Shown here piece after piece: positions 55,165-64,000 of a stretch of DNA of 64,000 nt. Both the position numbers and the translations under genes were made by a program. A model generated the notes under the pieces. It was not told where the DNA came from and made no database searches. It was given only the letters and a program-made list of their open reading frames with translations. Source of the stretch: Poa pratensis (taxonomy: Eukaryota; Streptophyta; Magnoliopsida; Poales; Poaceae); contig CAMZMU010000040.1 of assembly GCA_947311845.1 (NCBI GenBank), positions 61,625,901 to 61,689,900 of the forward strand, in the 5' to 3' direction. Each line of letters opens with the position of its first letter. Position 1 is the first letter of the stretch.

Positions 55165-58100
55165 ATGAAAGTCGTAGCTTACAACTACCGGGGGCTTGGA
55201 AACCAGCCGACAGTTGACGGCCTTCTGGAGCTTCAGAAGGCGGAGGACCCCGATATTCTTTTCCTGTCAGAGACCAAGCTGGACAGTGAGAGAATGAAGC
55301 GTTTCAAGGTGTTGCTTGGGATGCCAAACATGGAGGCAAAAAACAGTGAAGGGCGGAGCGGTGGCTTAGCCCTTTTCTGGAAAAAATATGTCATAGTAAA
55401 AATAAATCCTGGGACCTCGCCTTACCACATTGACGCCGTGATCACTGGGGAGGACGGTTTCGTGTGGAGGCTCACGGGCATCTACGGCGAACCAAAGTCT
55501 GGGGAGAAGGAGGAGACTTGGAAGCTTCTGCGCATTCTCCATGGTCGCTCTAATTTTCCATGGATGTGTTTCGGTGACTTCAATGGAATCCTTTTCGCTA
55601 GCGAGAAGCAAGGGTGGCAGGCAAAGCCGCAAGCCTGCATGGACAATTTTCGCCGGGCTCTAGAATTCTGCGAACTTGAGGACTTGGGGTTTGTTGGCGA
55701 CCCTTATACCTGGCGCAACCATAGCCACCGTGCAGATTCTTTCATCAAGGAGAGACTTGACCGGGTTGTTGCAAACTTGGGCTGGCGTTCTCATTTTCTG
55801 GCTTTCAAAGCAATTAATGGCGATCCTAGGCACTCTGACCACAGACCTGTTATTGTGGTCATCGAGCCGGAGTTCCACTGTAGCAGAATCGGTGGGGCAG
55901 TTGAACAGCCAAAGTTCGAGGCAAGATGGCTTGAAGAAGATCAGTGTGATGAGGTGGTGCACAATGCCTGGCACTTGGCACTGCTGACGGGAAATCCCGG
56001 GATCGCTGCCGCTGTGAAGAGGGTGGGAATGGAGCTCCACCTCTGGAGCAAAGAGGTTTTGGGTGACCTACAGAACAGAATAAAAAAGACCAAGAAGGAT
56101 CTAAACCGCTGCCGGAAGAGGGACATCTCTCCTGAGCAGGTCTCTCTTGAACACTTTTTGAGATACAAACTCGAGAGGCTTCAGGAACAGAAAAATGTCT
56201 ACCGGAAGCAAAGAACCAAGGCTCACTGGTTGTAGGATGGGGACAGAAACACGAGCTTCTTCCATGCGTGTGCATCAGAGAGAAGAAGAGTAAATTTGCT
56301 GAAGAAATTGAGAAAAGATGATGGTAGCTGGGTGGAGGGTGAAAGATCCTTTATTACTAATTACTACCAAAATCTCTTCTCCTCTAGTTCAGGAACCAGG
56401 GAAGCTGAACTCCTGTGCAATGTCTCCCCTGTGGTCACTGTTGAGATGAATGCTTTCTTGCAGAAACCATTCACTATGGAGGAAATAAAGGAGGCTCTTA
56501 ACTCCATGGGGGATTTGAAGGCTCCGGGCCCTGATGGCATGCCCGCAGTTTTTTATAAGCGCTTTTGGGACGTGGTGGGGAGCAAACAGCAAGAGGAGAT
56601 TCTTGGAGTGTTGAATGGCGGACAAATTCCGGTGGACTGGAATGAGACTGTTATTGTCTTGATTCCCAAAGTAAAAAACCCAAGCCGTCTGAAAGAGTTG
56701 AGGCCTATCAGCCTTTGTAATGTGGTGATCAAGATTGTCACCAAAGTGATTGCGTCCAGATTGAAGGAGATTCTTGATGAGATCGTCTCTCCCAGCCAAA
56801 GTGCCTTCGTTCCGGGGAGGCTGATAACTGACAACATCTTGATAGCCTACGAGACGACTCACTACATGCACCGGAGGAAGGGGGCAGAGATGGGCTTGCA
56901 GCATTAAAGCTTGACATGAGCAAGGCCTTTGACCGGGTGGAATGGTCTTTTCTTGAGAAGATTATGCTAAAGTTGGGCTTCTCTCAAAGTTGGGTCGATC
57001 TAGTGATGCGCTGCGTGACGACCGTCACTTATAGGGTGAAAGTGAACAAAAGCCTCTCCGAGGTGGTGGTGCCTCAACGTGGCTTGAGGCAAGGCTATCC
57101 TCTTTCCCCCTTCCTTTTCATCCTTTTTGCAGAAGGTATGTCTTCTCTCTTTCGAAAGGCTGAGGAAGAGGGATCTTTACAAGGAGTGCAAATCTGCCCC
57201 ACAGCTCCGAGAATCAACCACTTATTTTTTGCCGACGATTCTTTGATTTTTATGAAGGTGAACGAGCAGAGTGCTCGGAAGCTGCAAGAGATCCTTGAAC
57301 TGTATGAGGATGCTTCGGGCCAAATGATAAACAAGGACAAATCTGCTGTTATGTTCAGCAAAGGGACCTCTCAGCTCGCAAAGAGGAACTTTCAGAGGTT
57401 TCTCCACATTCAAGACGAAGCCTACAATGATCGCTATCTTGGTCTTCCCATTTTCTTCGGGAAATTAAAAGCAAAGGCTTTCAACTACATAAAAGAGAAG
57501 ATTTGGATGAAAATTCAAGGTTGGAAAGAGAAGCTCTTGTCCAAGGCTGGGAAAGAAATTCTCGTCAAGGCGGTGGCACAAGCTATTCCCATTTATGCCA
57601 TGTCCTGTTTTGACATCACTAAATCCTTTTGCGATGAAATCAGCTCCATGGTCTGTCGTTATTGGTGGAACAACCAAGAGGAGGATAGACACCACTGGTT
57701 GGGCTAGAAATGCCTTACAAAATCAAAGAGTGAGGGTGGTCTAGGCTTCCGAGACATGCACATTTTTAACTTGGCAATGCTCGCTAGGCAGGGCTGGAGG
57801 CTTCTGCAGAATCCTGATTCTCTTTGCGGAAGGGTGCTGCGAGCAAAGTACTTCCCGGAGGGCAACATTCTTGAGGCTGTTCCTGCCCGCGACATCTCTT
57901 ACACTTGGCGCAACATTTTGAGAGGCGTGGCACTGCTTAAAGAAGGGCTCATCTGGAGGGTTGGCGACGGAACGAACATTAAGGTGTGGGAGGACCCATG
58001 GATCCCAGCAGCCACCACAAGAAAGCCTCGTTCAATTCAGGGGCACTCAACGGCTACTCTAGTGGCTGACCTTCTAAATCCTATCACCGGTGGCTGGGAT

Positions 58101-59295
58101 GCTGAAATGGTCCACGACCTTTTCCAAGCTAAAGACGCAAAGGCTATTTTGTCCATTAGCATCTGTGATGGTTTCGATGACACCCATGCTTGGCACTTTG
58201 ACCCCCCATGGGCTGTTCTCTGTCAAATCAGCATACAAGGTGGGCATCATGCTTCGAGACAGAGCTGAGGGAAGGGATGCTGAAAGCTCCAAACAATCCT
58301 CTGCAATCAACAATACAAAGTTTGACTGGAATCATATCTGGTCTCTCAATACTTCCAGCAAAATTAGGATGTTCATGTGGCACCTTGCCCACAACAGCCT
58401 AGCAAACCGAATGAAAATTAAAAAGCTAGGGGTGGATTTGGACACACGAAGTGCCCAGTTTGTCAAAGATTGAATGAGGACGGGGGGCACTCCTTCCTGA
58501 AATGCAAAAAAGTCAAAGAGTGCTGGAACATCTTGGCTCTGGGCGAGACCCGGGAGAAACTCCTTTCCTGCACTTCGGCACAAAACATGCTTCAGGAGCT
58601 CTGGAAATGTGACGAGGATACTCAGCTGAAAGCAGTGACCCTCATGTGGGAATGGTGGAATATTCGCAACAAAGCTAACGCGGGGGAGGTGTTTCCCAAT
58701 CCTCCTGCTGCATGCCACCGAATTGAGAAGCTGCTGGTGGAACATATGTGTATAAAAAAGCCAAACAAGCCAGCGAAACCCCCTGATATTCATCAATGGA
58801 GCAAGCCGCCTGATAATCATGTGAAAGTGAACTTTGATGGAGCTTTCGATCCAGTCCCAAGCTCGGGAGGTTGGGGCTATGTTATTCGTCACCAAGCTGG
58901 TGATTTTGTTGCTGCCGGTGCGGGTAAGTCAGTTCATCTCCAGGATGCACTTCAATCTGAAGCTGTTGCTTGCCTTGCTGCCATTGAAGGGGCCAACAGG
59001 GTGGGGGCGAACAGAATCATCTTCGAATCTGATGCATCAACTCTTGTGAAGGCTCTCACGACCAATGATTACGAAAAGGCTGAGATCGGTGTGCTAGTGA
59101 AGGAAGCTAGAAGCATCTGCAATCTAAACTTTGAGCGTTTCTTTTTTTTCCTTTAGCCGACGCACCTATAACTCTGTAGCCCATGAGCTTGCAAAGCTGG
59201 GCGCTAGTTCTGAGTCTCCTGACTCATTCTGGGAGGCCACTGCTCCCAACTGCATTGTAAACCTTTTAGCCAGCGATGTTGTTGTGCTTGTTTAA
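55165..59295 (+). pseudogene. L1 ORF2 (endonuclease, reverse transcriptase, zf-RVT, RNase H)
   Basis: ORF2 starts MKVVAYNYRGLGNQPTV. An apurinic-type endonuclease occupies about the first 230 codons (LSETKLD, IYGEP, FGDFNGI, DHRPVIV). RT follows with APGPDGMPAVFYK, RPISLCNVVIKIV, SAFVPGRLITDN, DMSKAFDRVEW, GLRQGYPLSPFLFI and FFADDSLIF. Then come zf-RVT and a C-terminal RNase H-like domain (VNFDGAF ... SEAVACLAAIEGA ... FESDASTLV ... NSVAHELAKLG) ending at TAA 59293-59295. Breaks are TAG at 56233-56235, a frameshift near 56900, TAG at 57706-57708, frameshifts near 58200 and 58470, and one in the T run near 59150. It was a complete, recently decayed element. Confidence 0.87.
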
Positions 59296-61646
59296 TGGAA
59301 CTTCATTTTACCCGTAAAAAAAAAGGAATGTATAGAGACCGAGCTTTGCTCAGTCTTCAAAATAACAAGGGAGACAAACTAATCAGGCTCGCGAGGTCTA
59401 CACCCGAGCGCGCCAACCTTCCTTCTTCCAGCTTGGCACCAGACTGCGGCCTCCTCAACCAGCTTGGCGAAGACAACATTAACCGAAGACGAAATATTGC
59501 TGAAGATATGAGAATTGCGTTCCTTCCACAGCGTCCAGCAGACGAGGGTGAACACTGCATTGAGAGACATGGCCATAGCCTTGGGCCGGTTGTTAACCTG
59601 TTGGAACCACCAGGTGCTGAGCTCAGAGGCCTCAGCCGGTCTTGGGTTGAGCGTGATCTCCAGCTTCAATTGGACCAATTCCCAGATCTGCCGTGAGAAC
59701 GGGCAGCGAAGGGAGAGGTGCAGGTTGGATTCATCCGTCATTCAACAGAGCTTGCAAACTGGGTCACAGTCCCATCCTCGCTTCAACATGTTATCAGTAG
59801 TGAGACAGCGGTTTAGGCAGGCTAACCAGCCAGAGAACTTGCATTTTAGGGGAGCATCCGATTCCCACACAGTGGAAGGCAGCCAACTGCGAATCCGCCC
59901 TTCAAACTGTATGAGGTATGCAGACTGCACCGAGAACACACCGGAGTTCGTCCACCGCCATCTGAGGGAGTCCGCAACACCCTCAGTTAACTGAATAGTT
60001 TGAAGCAGTTCCCATAATTCAGCGAACTGAGTGATAGCAGCAGGTGACAGCGACCTCTTCAGGTGTCTAATCCAGCGATTTTCAGCAATAGCCTCTTTGA
60101 TATTGAGGTTTCGTTTGGTGCAATGCTTGAATAGTTCTGGATAGACCTCTTTGAACGGCCTCGAAAGCAGCCATGGTATGTGCCAAAAACTGGTGAGCGC
60201 TCCATCACTAATCTGAAAATCAACCGAGGCAAAGAAAAGTTGTTGCACAACAGGATCAACCGGCAGAGGCAGCCCAGTCCAAGGCTTCTCGGAGCTCATC
60301 CAGCTTTGCCATAACCATCTGATTCTGAGAGCATTACTGTGAAACTGCATGTTAATGATGTCAAGCCCACCATACTCAAAAGGGGAGCAGACAAGGCCCC
60401 AATTTACCAGACACTTTCCACCTGAGGTCTCATTCTTTGCAGCCCACAAAAAGGCTCTTAGGATCTTGTTGGCCTTGCGAAAGAACCACTTTGGCGCTTG
60501 TACAACAATTAATTGGAAAATTGGCATGGCCGAGAGCACCGTTCTCACCAAAGTTAGTCTCCCACCAGAGGAGGAAGGCATTTTCCAGGTTGAAACTTTC
60601 CTGATGAGTTTGTCAAGGGGAGGCTGCATGTCACTTTGCCTTAACCGAGATGTGGTTAGCGGCATACCAAGATAAGTATCCTGGAAATTCCCAAGTGGAC
60701 ATGGAAATGTTCAAGGATTACTGCCAGGTCGATACCATCACATCGAATCGGCAAGCAAGAGCTTTTTGCGAAATTGCAACTCAATCCCAAAGCCATACCA
60801 AACAGATTGAAGATTTGTTGAATTGCAGCGACCTCCACTTTGTTGGGGTTTATGAAAAGTGCTACATCATCCGCGTACAAAGAGACACGGTAAGCCACGT
60901 GCTGACGTCCAAGAGGTTTCAGAATGCCACTACTCTCAGCTTTGGCAAGGCAGGTTGCTAGACATTCCATGACATTAGCAAAAAGCAGCGGTGATAAAGG
61001 GTCCCCTTGACGCAGGCCCCGACGATGGTTGACTGTGTCGGAGAGGGATCCATTAACAAGGATCTTAGTTGAAGATGAGCAGAGCAAGCAGCTAACCAGT
61101 TTATGAAGTTTCTCCGAAACCTCTAGCTGCCAACACCTGTAACAGGAACTCCCACGATACTGAATCGAGCGCCTTTGCCATATCCATCTTCAGTAGCAGG
61201 GAAGGGCATCTTTTCTGTTGCAATGATTTCACCAAGCCTTGAACATAGGTAAAGTTGTCGTGTATGGTCCTGCCTTTTACAAATGCACTCTGGTAGGGGC
61301 TAATGAGATCTGGCATCCGAGGTTGCAGGCGCCTTGCAAGGACTTTGAGGACTAGTTTGGCAAAGCTGTTAAGTAGGCAGATAGGCCGAAAGTCTCTAGG
61401 GGTGTTGGCGTCCGGCTTCTTGGGGATAAGGATCATTGTTGCTTCATTCACCAAATGTAGCTTGCTGCAGCGAAGGGCTTCGAACTGATGAATAGCTGCC
61501 ATCACATCATGTTTAATGATCTGCCAACATCTTCTGTAGAACAGGCCCGTAAAACCATCAGGGCCGGAGCCTTTTCAGGAGCAAGATCATTAATCGCAGC
61601 CTTGACTTAGATTCAAGAATGGGATAATTTGGCATCCGCCATGCAG

Positions 61647-62257
61647 GATCCATACCTAGCGCTCACAGGTCCTATTCGTGCGATCGCCGTGTCCGGAGAC
61701 CCTTCATACATCGAGGTTACGTTGAAAGTGAAGGGCGCTACAAAATCTGAGGATAAAGATTTCAGCAAACTAGTCTTGAGATACAACACTGGATGCTGTC
61801 TCAAGAGCATTTACCTCAAATTTGGTCACATTGCTCGCTCGGTCGAGGCCACGATCTCCATACAGGTCAACAAAGGGTCGTGGCCAGAGGGTTGTGAGGT
61901 ATATTCACTTGTAGCATTACTAGGGGTGACGACCATAGAGTCCGGGGCTTCCCCATTTCCAAAAAAACTAGGGATGATGACGACCTTAGAGTCAAGCTAC
62001 TTGATTTCGGAGAAGATGGTTTACCCGTCGATGCCGATGGTTTGATCGAGCTTTCGCGCAGCGTGGTCTCCATCAGATTTGGGAAGATGCTGCTGAAGGT
62101 CTCTGCTATGGCATGTCCAATTAATGATGAAGGTGATGTTGAAAGCGGCGAAGTGGATTTGGGACCTCAGTGGGACGGCTCAAGCTCCATCCAGCTTGAT
62201 GTTGGCTCTTGTAGTATGCAAGTTATCGTCCATTGGTCCGGTTTCCATGAAGAGTGA
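61647..62257 (+). pseudogene. DUF6598 gene, exon 3 (main domain)
   Basis: Begins after the acceptor ATGCAG at 61646 with DPYLALTGPIRAIAV. It continues through EVTLKVKGATKSEDKDFSKL, VEATISIQV and WPEGCEV. The frame then needs one extra base in the seven-A run at 61951-61957. After it, VKLLDFGEDGLPVDADGLIE, LSRSVVSI and MQVIVHWSGFHEE lead to TGA 62255-62257. As written, the frame ends early at 62043-62045. The last blocks are the same as in the relic at 3022-3195. Confidence 0.87.
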
Positions 62258-62830
62258 GTGGGGATTATTTGAAATCGGTTGATCCATCTGGGATTGTATT
62301 CATTTTGTAGTGGTCCTGTACTCCTGTGATTCTCTCTCAAGTTGTGTATGTTAGCTAATTAATGATGATCCTGGAATGTATGGACAACGTAATATATGCA
62401 TATCGAAGAGGTAGTAATTGATCACAAGAATTTTGCATGAGTTCCATAGCAAACGGTTCAGTTATTGCAAATCAAAGAGGTAGTAAAATGACTTGGTAAT
62501 TCAAGACATTTCCCTGGACCAGAGTACATCATCAGATCCGAATGCCAATGCACAAACATACAGCCTTGCGACTCGACAGCCAAACTTACAGCAGCAGGCT
62601 GAATTCCCCATATGACAGATTGACAGTAAAATGGGGCCGCACGAAAGAATTTAATTCAAACACACAAGAACTAATCGAACTATATGGTTGGACGCTCTTA
62701 TTTATCTCACAGGCGCCTCCAGATTCCCAGGCAGGGGCAATATGCCTCCTATATATGGCATATCTCCTACTCCACAGTTCCCTCCTCCAGCACGATCGAT
62801 GCCTCAAGACATCGCCGCTCACATCGGAGG
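62258..62830. other. Intergenic, convergent 3' flanks of DUF6598 and EYA genes
   Basis: No protein-like frame is convincing. This stretch must hold the 3' UTRs of both convergent genes. Confidence 0.5.
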
Positions 62831-63079
62831 TCAACCATCTTTGCTTGATGACTCGTACACGGTGTCCATGATACCATGGATTGTTGAAAGGTTCAGACCA
62901 GGGAACCTGTGAGGAGCGTCAGGCCGGATCTCGATCTTGACGAAAGGCCATTTCATTATGGAAGCCGCACTGCACTCTTCGTGCCCGTCTCCGATCGCGC
63001 AGAAGCGGACGTTTGGGCCTCCATACGTTCCTTGATCCATTTGAAGCACTGCAGCTTCCCACTTCCCATGAACTGTAAA
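62831..63079 (-). CDS. EYA: Eyes-absent homologue, last exon (partial gene)
   Basis: After an acceptor CCGCAG the exon reads VYSSWEV, then in shifted frames KLQCFKWIKER and GGPNVRFCAIGDGHEECSAASI, then MKWPFVKIEIRPDAPHRFPGL, ending at TGA 62831-62833. This is the C-terminal HAD-type phosphatase segment of plant eyes-absent proteins; the IGDGHEE acidic loop is a catalytic Mg2+-binding motif. EYA proteins are Tyr phosphatases, studied mainly in animals as nuclear coactivators; plant homologues have the phosphatase domain alone. Two single-base deletions relative to the family (near 63059 and 63025) put the three blocks in three frames, so this copy is broken or the sequence has errors. Confidence 0.8.
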   Translation of the reverse strand, partial: FTVHGKWEAAVLQMDQGTYGGPNVRFCAIGDGHEECSAASIMKWPFVKIEIRPDAPHRFPGLNLSTIHGIMDTVYESSSKDG

Positions 63080-63220
63080 CTGCGGAATGGAAGCAAGTGA
63101 TTAGTACCAGATGGATTAATAACAGTTGTCATTAGTATACTTCTGGTAACAGCTTCACAGCTTTGCCATATGCAACAGAAATGCAGTAATCAAACCACTT
63201 CTACGATGATAGGAGCATAC

Positions 63221-63376
63221 CATTATCAGATGAGATCACGTCGTCCAGGCGATACAGTAAAGATTTGGCAATACTTGGAACCAGAGAACCTGAAGTAACT
63301 ATGCAATTGATGCTTGAAGGTTTGCCAGCAGGCTCAGCTGTTGCTTTACGCAGAGCTTCTTCCAGCAACTTATGAG
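63221..63376 (-). CDS. EYA: Eyes-absent homologue, penultimate exon
   Basis: A 156-bp exon between acceptor ATGCAG and donor GTATGC encodes AHKLLEEALRKATAEPAGKPSS, then INCIVTSGSLVPSIAKSLLYRLDDVISSDN. The VTSG motif is the conserved T/S-containing HAD motif II of EYA phosphatases. Its phase (ending one base into the Val codon) fits the next exon, VYSSWEV. The N-terminal exons with the catalytic DLDET-type motif lie outside the window to the right. Confidence 0.8.
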
Positions 63377-64000
63377 CTGCATAATACGGGAACGAAGTTG
63401 AGTATTCAAGCATACAAAACCAACCATAGCCGACTAGACGTTGACTCAAAGCAAGCATCAAAATTAGTCCTTATATCCCTCCGTGGCATACTCTATTTGT
63501 TTTGCACACAGATTCAAGTACACATAGTTGTCCACAGTGCTGCAATCTTATGAAACCAGATCAATAGTAAGCCTACATTGAGCATGTTCAGTGTCTAGAC
63601 TAGACGAACCATTTTTTAGTGCAGAAAAAAACGTTAAGGTTAACAACAATGCTGCCAGAGGATAATCCCTCCCAACTTATTTCTCCCACATCTTAAAGCA
63701 AGGGTACATAAGCAAACCAAAAAGATATCTAGCTTTCATCAACTACATATTATCTGTTATATAATGTATCCTCTTGGTTGTAATCACAGCTTTGATAATA
63801 GATCTACTTCACCAAGAAACTGAAAAGCACCCTCTTTGCTTTGCACTGACTGAAAGTAGAAAATTCAGCAGCAGCAGCAGCAGCAGCATCTTTGATGTTA
63901 GAATTACTGTAATATCGGCTATTGCATAATTTGCATTACGCACTGTTATTAGGCTCTAGCAGATTTTTAAATGTAACCACTTTAGCTCCAATGGATGATG
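63377..64000 (-). other. EYA: Upstream intron of the eyes-absent homologue
   Basis: No further EYA exon is visible to the window edge, so this is intron. It contains a (CAG)7 run at 63866-63886 on the plus strand. No other gene seen. Confidence 0.5.

Larger units (their letters stand above)
53198..59318 (+). mobile_element. Near-full-length L1 LINE nested in the minus-strand L1
   Basis: The 6.1-kb element has a 5' UTR, ORF1, ORF2 and a short A tail (about 59316-59324). It is flanked by the TSD (A)nGGAATGTA at 53184-53197 and about 59319-59332. It carries a 215-bp solo LTR between the ORFs. Several nonsense codons and frameshifts make it inactive. Its orientation matches the host gene. Confidence 0.88.
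53117..61622 (-). mobile_element. 5'-truncated L1 LINE in intron 2, interrupted by a second L1
   Basis: A 14-bp TSD GATAATTTGGCATC (53103-53116 and 61623-61636) brackets this minus-strand L1. Its poly(A) tail appears as a T run at 53117-53127 and its truncated 5' end lies at 61622. The coding part (59333-61622) starts inside RT and runs through the GPDGF, RPICLLNSFAKLVLKVLARRL, SAFVKGR, GLRQGDPLSPLLF and YADD blocks, then thumb, zf-RVT and the WTLWKERNSHIF tail. It is broken by frameshifts, for example near 61570, 61100 and 60660. Its 3' UTR is split by the plus-strand L1. Confidence 0.88.
31516..62257 (+). pseudogene. DUF6598-domain gene split by nested retrotransposons
   Basis: Three exons give a complete DUF6598 protein of about 373 residues if the insertions and one frameshift are disregarded. 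Exon 1 (31516-31751 plus 52520-52542) encodes a charged Ala/Glu-rich N-terminus (MAPAKSMASAYEAAMM) and the FRPYWNRLYACRG block. Exon 2 (52661-52911) encodes the WPLRLYGVVAARD block. Exon 3 (61647-62257) encodes DPYLALTGPIRAIAV through the C-terminal MQVIVHWS. Introns are GT-AG and phases match (phase 1, then phase 0). A 20.8-kb gypsy element with TSD CGCGG sits in exon 1 and truncates translation a few codons later, and an A-run in exon 3 is one base short. The family is common and fast-evolving in grasses; molecular function is unknown. Confidence 0.88.

Overview
The window is nuclear DNA of a grass, most likely a Pooideae/Triticeae genome (wheat, barley, rye or a relative). The clues are nested LTR retrotransposons and L1 LINEs, Stowaway- and Tourist-like MITEs, intron-containing genes and grass-type gene families. 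There is no prokaryotic or viral-genome content, no CRISPR array and no functional rRNA or tRNA gene.

Host genes. (i) Four single-exon LEA_1-family (late embryogenesis abundant) genes lie on the minus strand at 6252-6530, 9633-9911, 12136-12414 and 28408-28758. Three are near-identical 92-aa tandem duplicates with homologous promoters; the fourth is a 116-aa paralogue. (ii) One DUF6598-domain gene runs on the plus strand from 31516 to 62257. It is broken by a 20.8-kb retrotransposon nest in exon 1 and has an 8.5-kb L1 nest in intron 2. Intron phases and target-site duplications (TSDs) show the pieces were one gene. (iii) The 3' end of an eyes-absent (EYA) homologue lies on the minus strand at 62831-63376 and continues past the right edge. 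It converges on the DUF6598 gene. A second DUF6598 relic is at 3022-3195, minus strand.

Layout. 1-2990: LTR debris and unassigned repeats. 3022-6022: DUF6598 relic, an L1 tail, and a 1.65-kb non-autonomous copia-type element carrying a GCGGCGGC minisatellite. 6030-12790: three LEA repeat units separated by an antisense L1 remnant that holds a 703-bp hAT element. 14048-26971: a very young LARD-type retrotransposon with 5.57-kb LTRs around only 1.8 kb of non-coding interior. 27072-29120: MITEs and the fourth LEA gene. 29303-31361: a plus-strand L1 remnant holding a poly(A) retroposon and a tRNA-derived SINE. 31752-52514: a Tat-like Ty3/gypsy element on the minus strand with TSD CGCGG. It carries a five-intron antisense ORF, a 5'-truncated LINE, and a 7.5-kb Athila-like non-autonomous element inside its gag. 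53117-61622: a 5'-truncated minus-strand L1 holding a near-full-length plus-strand L1, which holds a 215-bp solo LTR. 62831-64000: EYA exons and intron.

The window is best read as a stress/seed gene cluster plus a grass-specific DUF6598/EYA pair, stretched by at least ten datable transposition events. I see no new defence or metabolic system. The most informative content is the host-gene breakage, the promoter divergence among the LEA duplicates, and the unusual non-autonomous elements.
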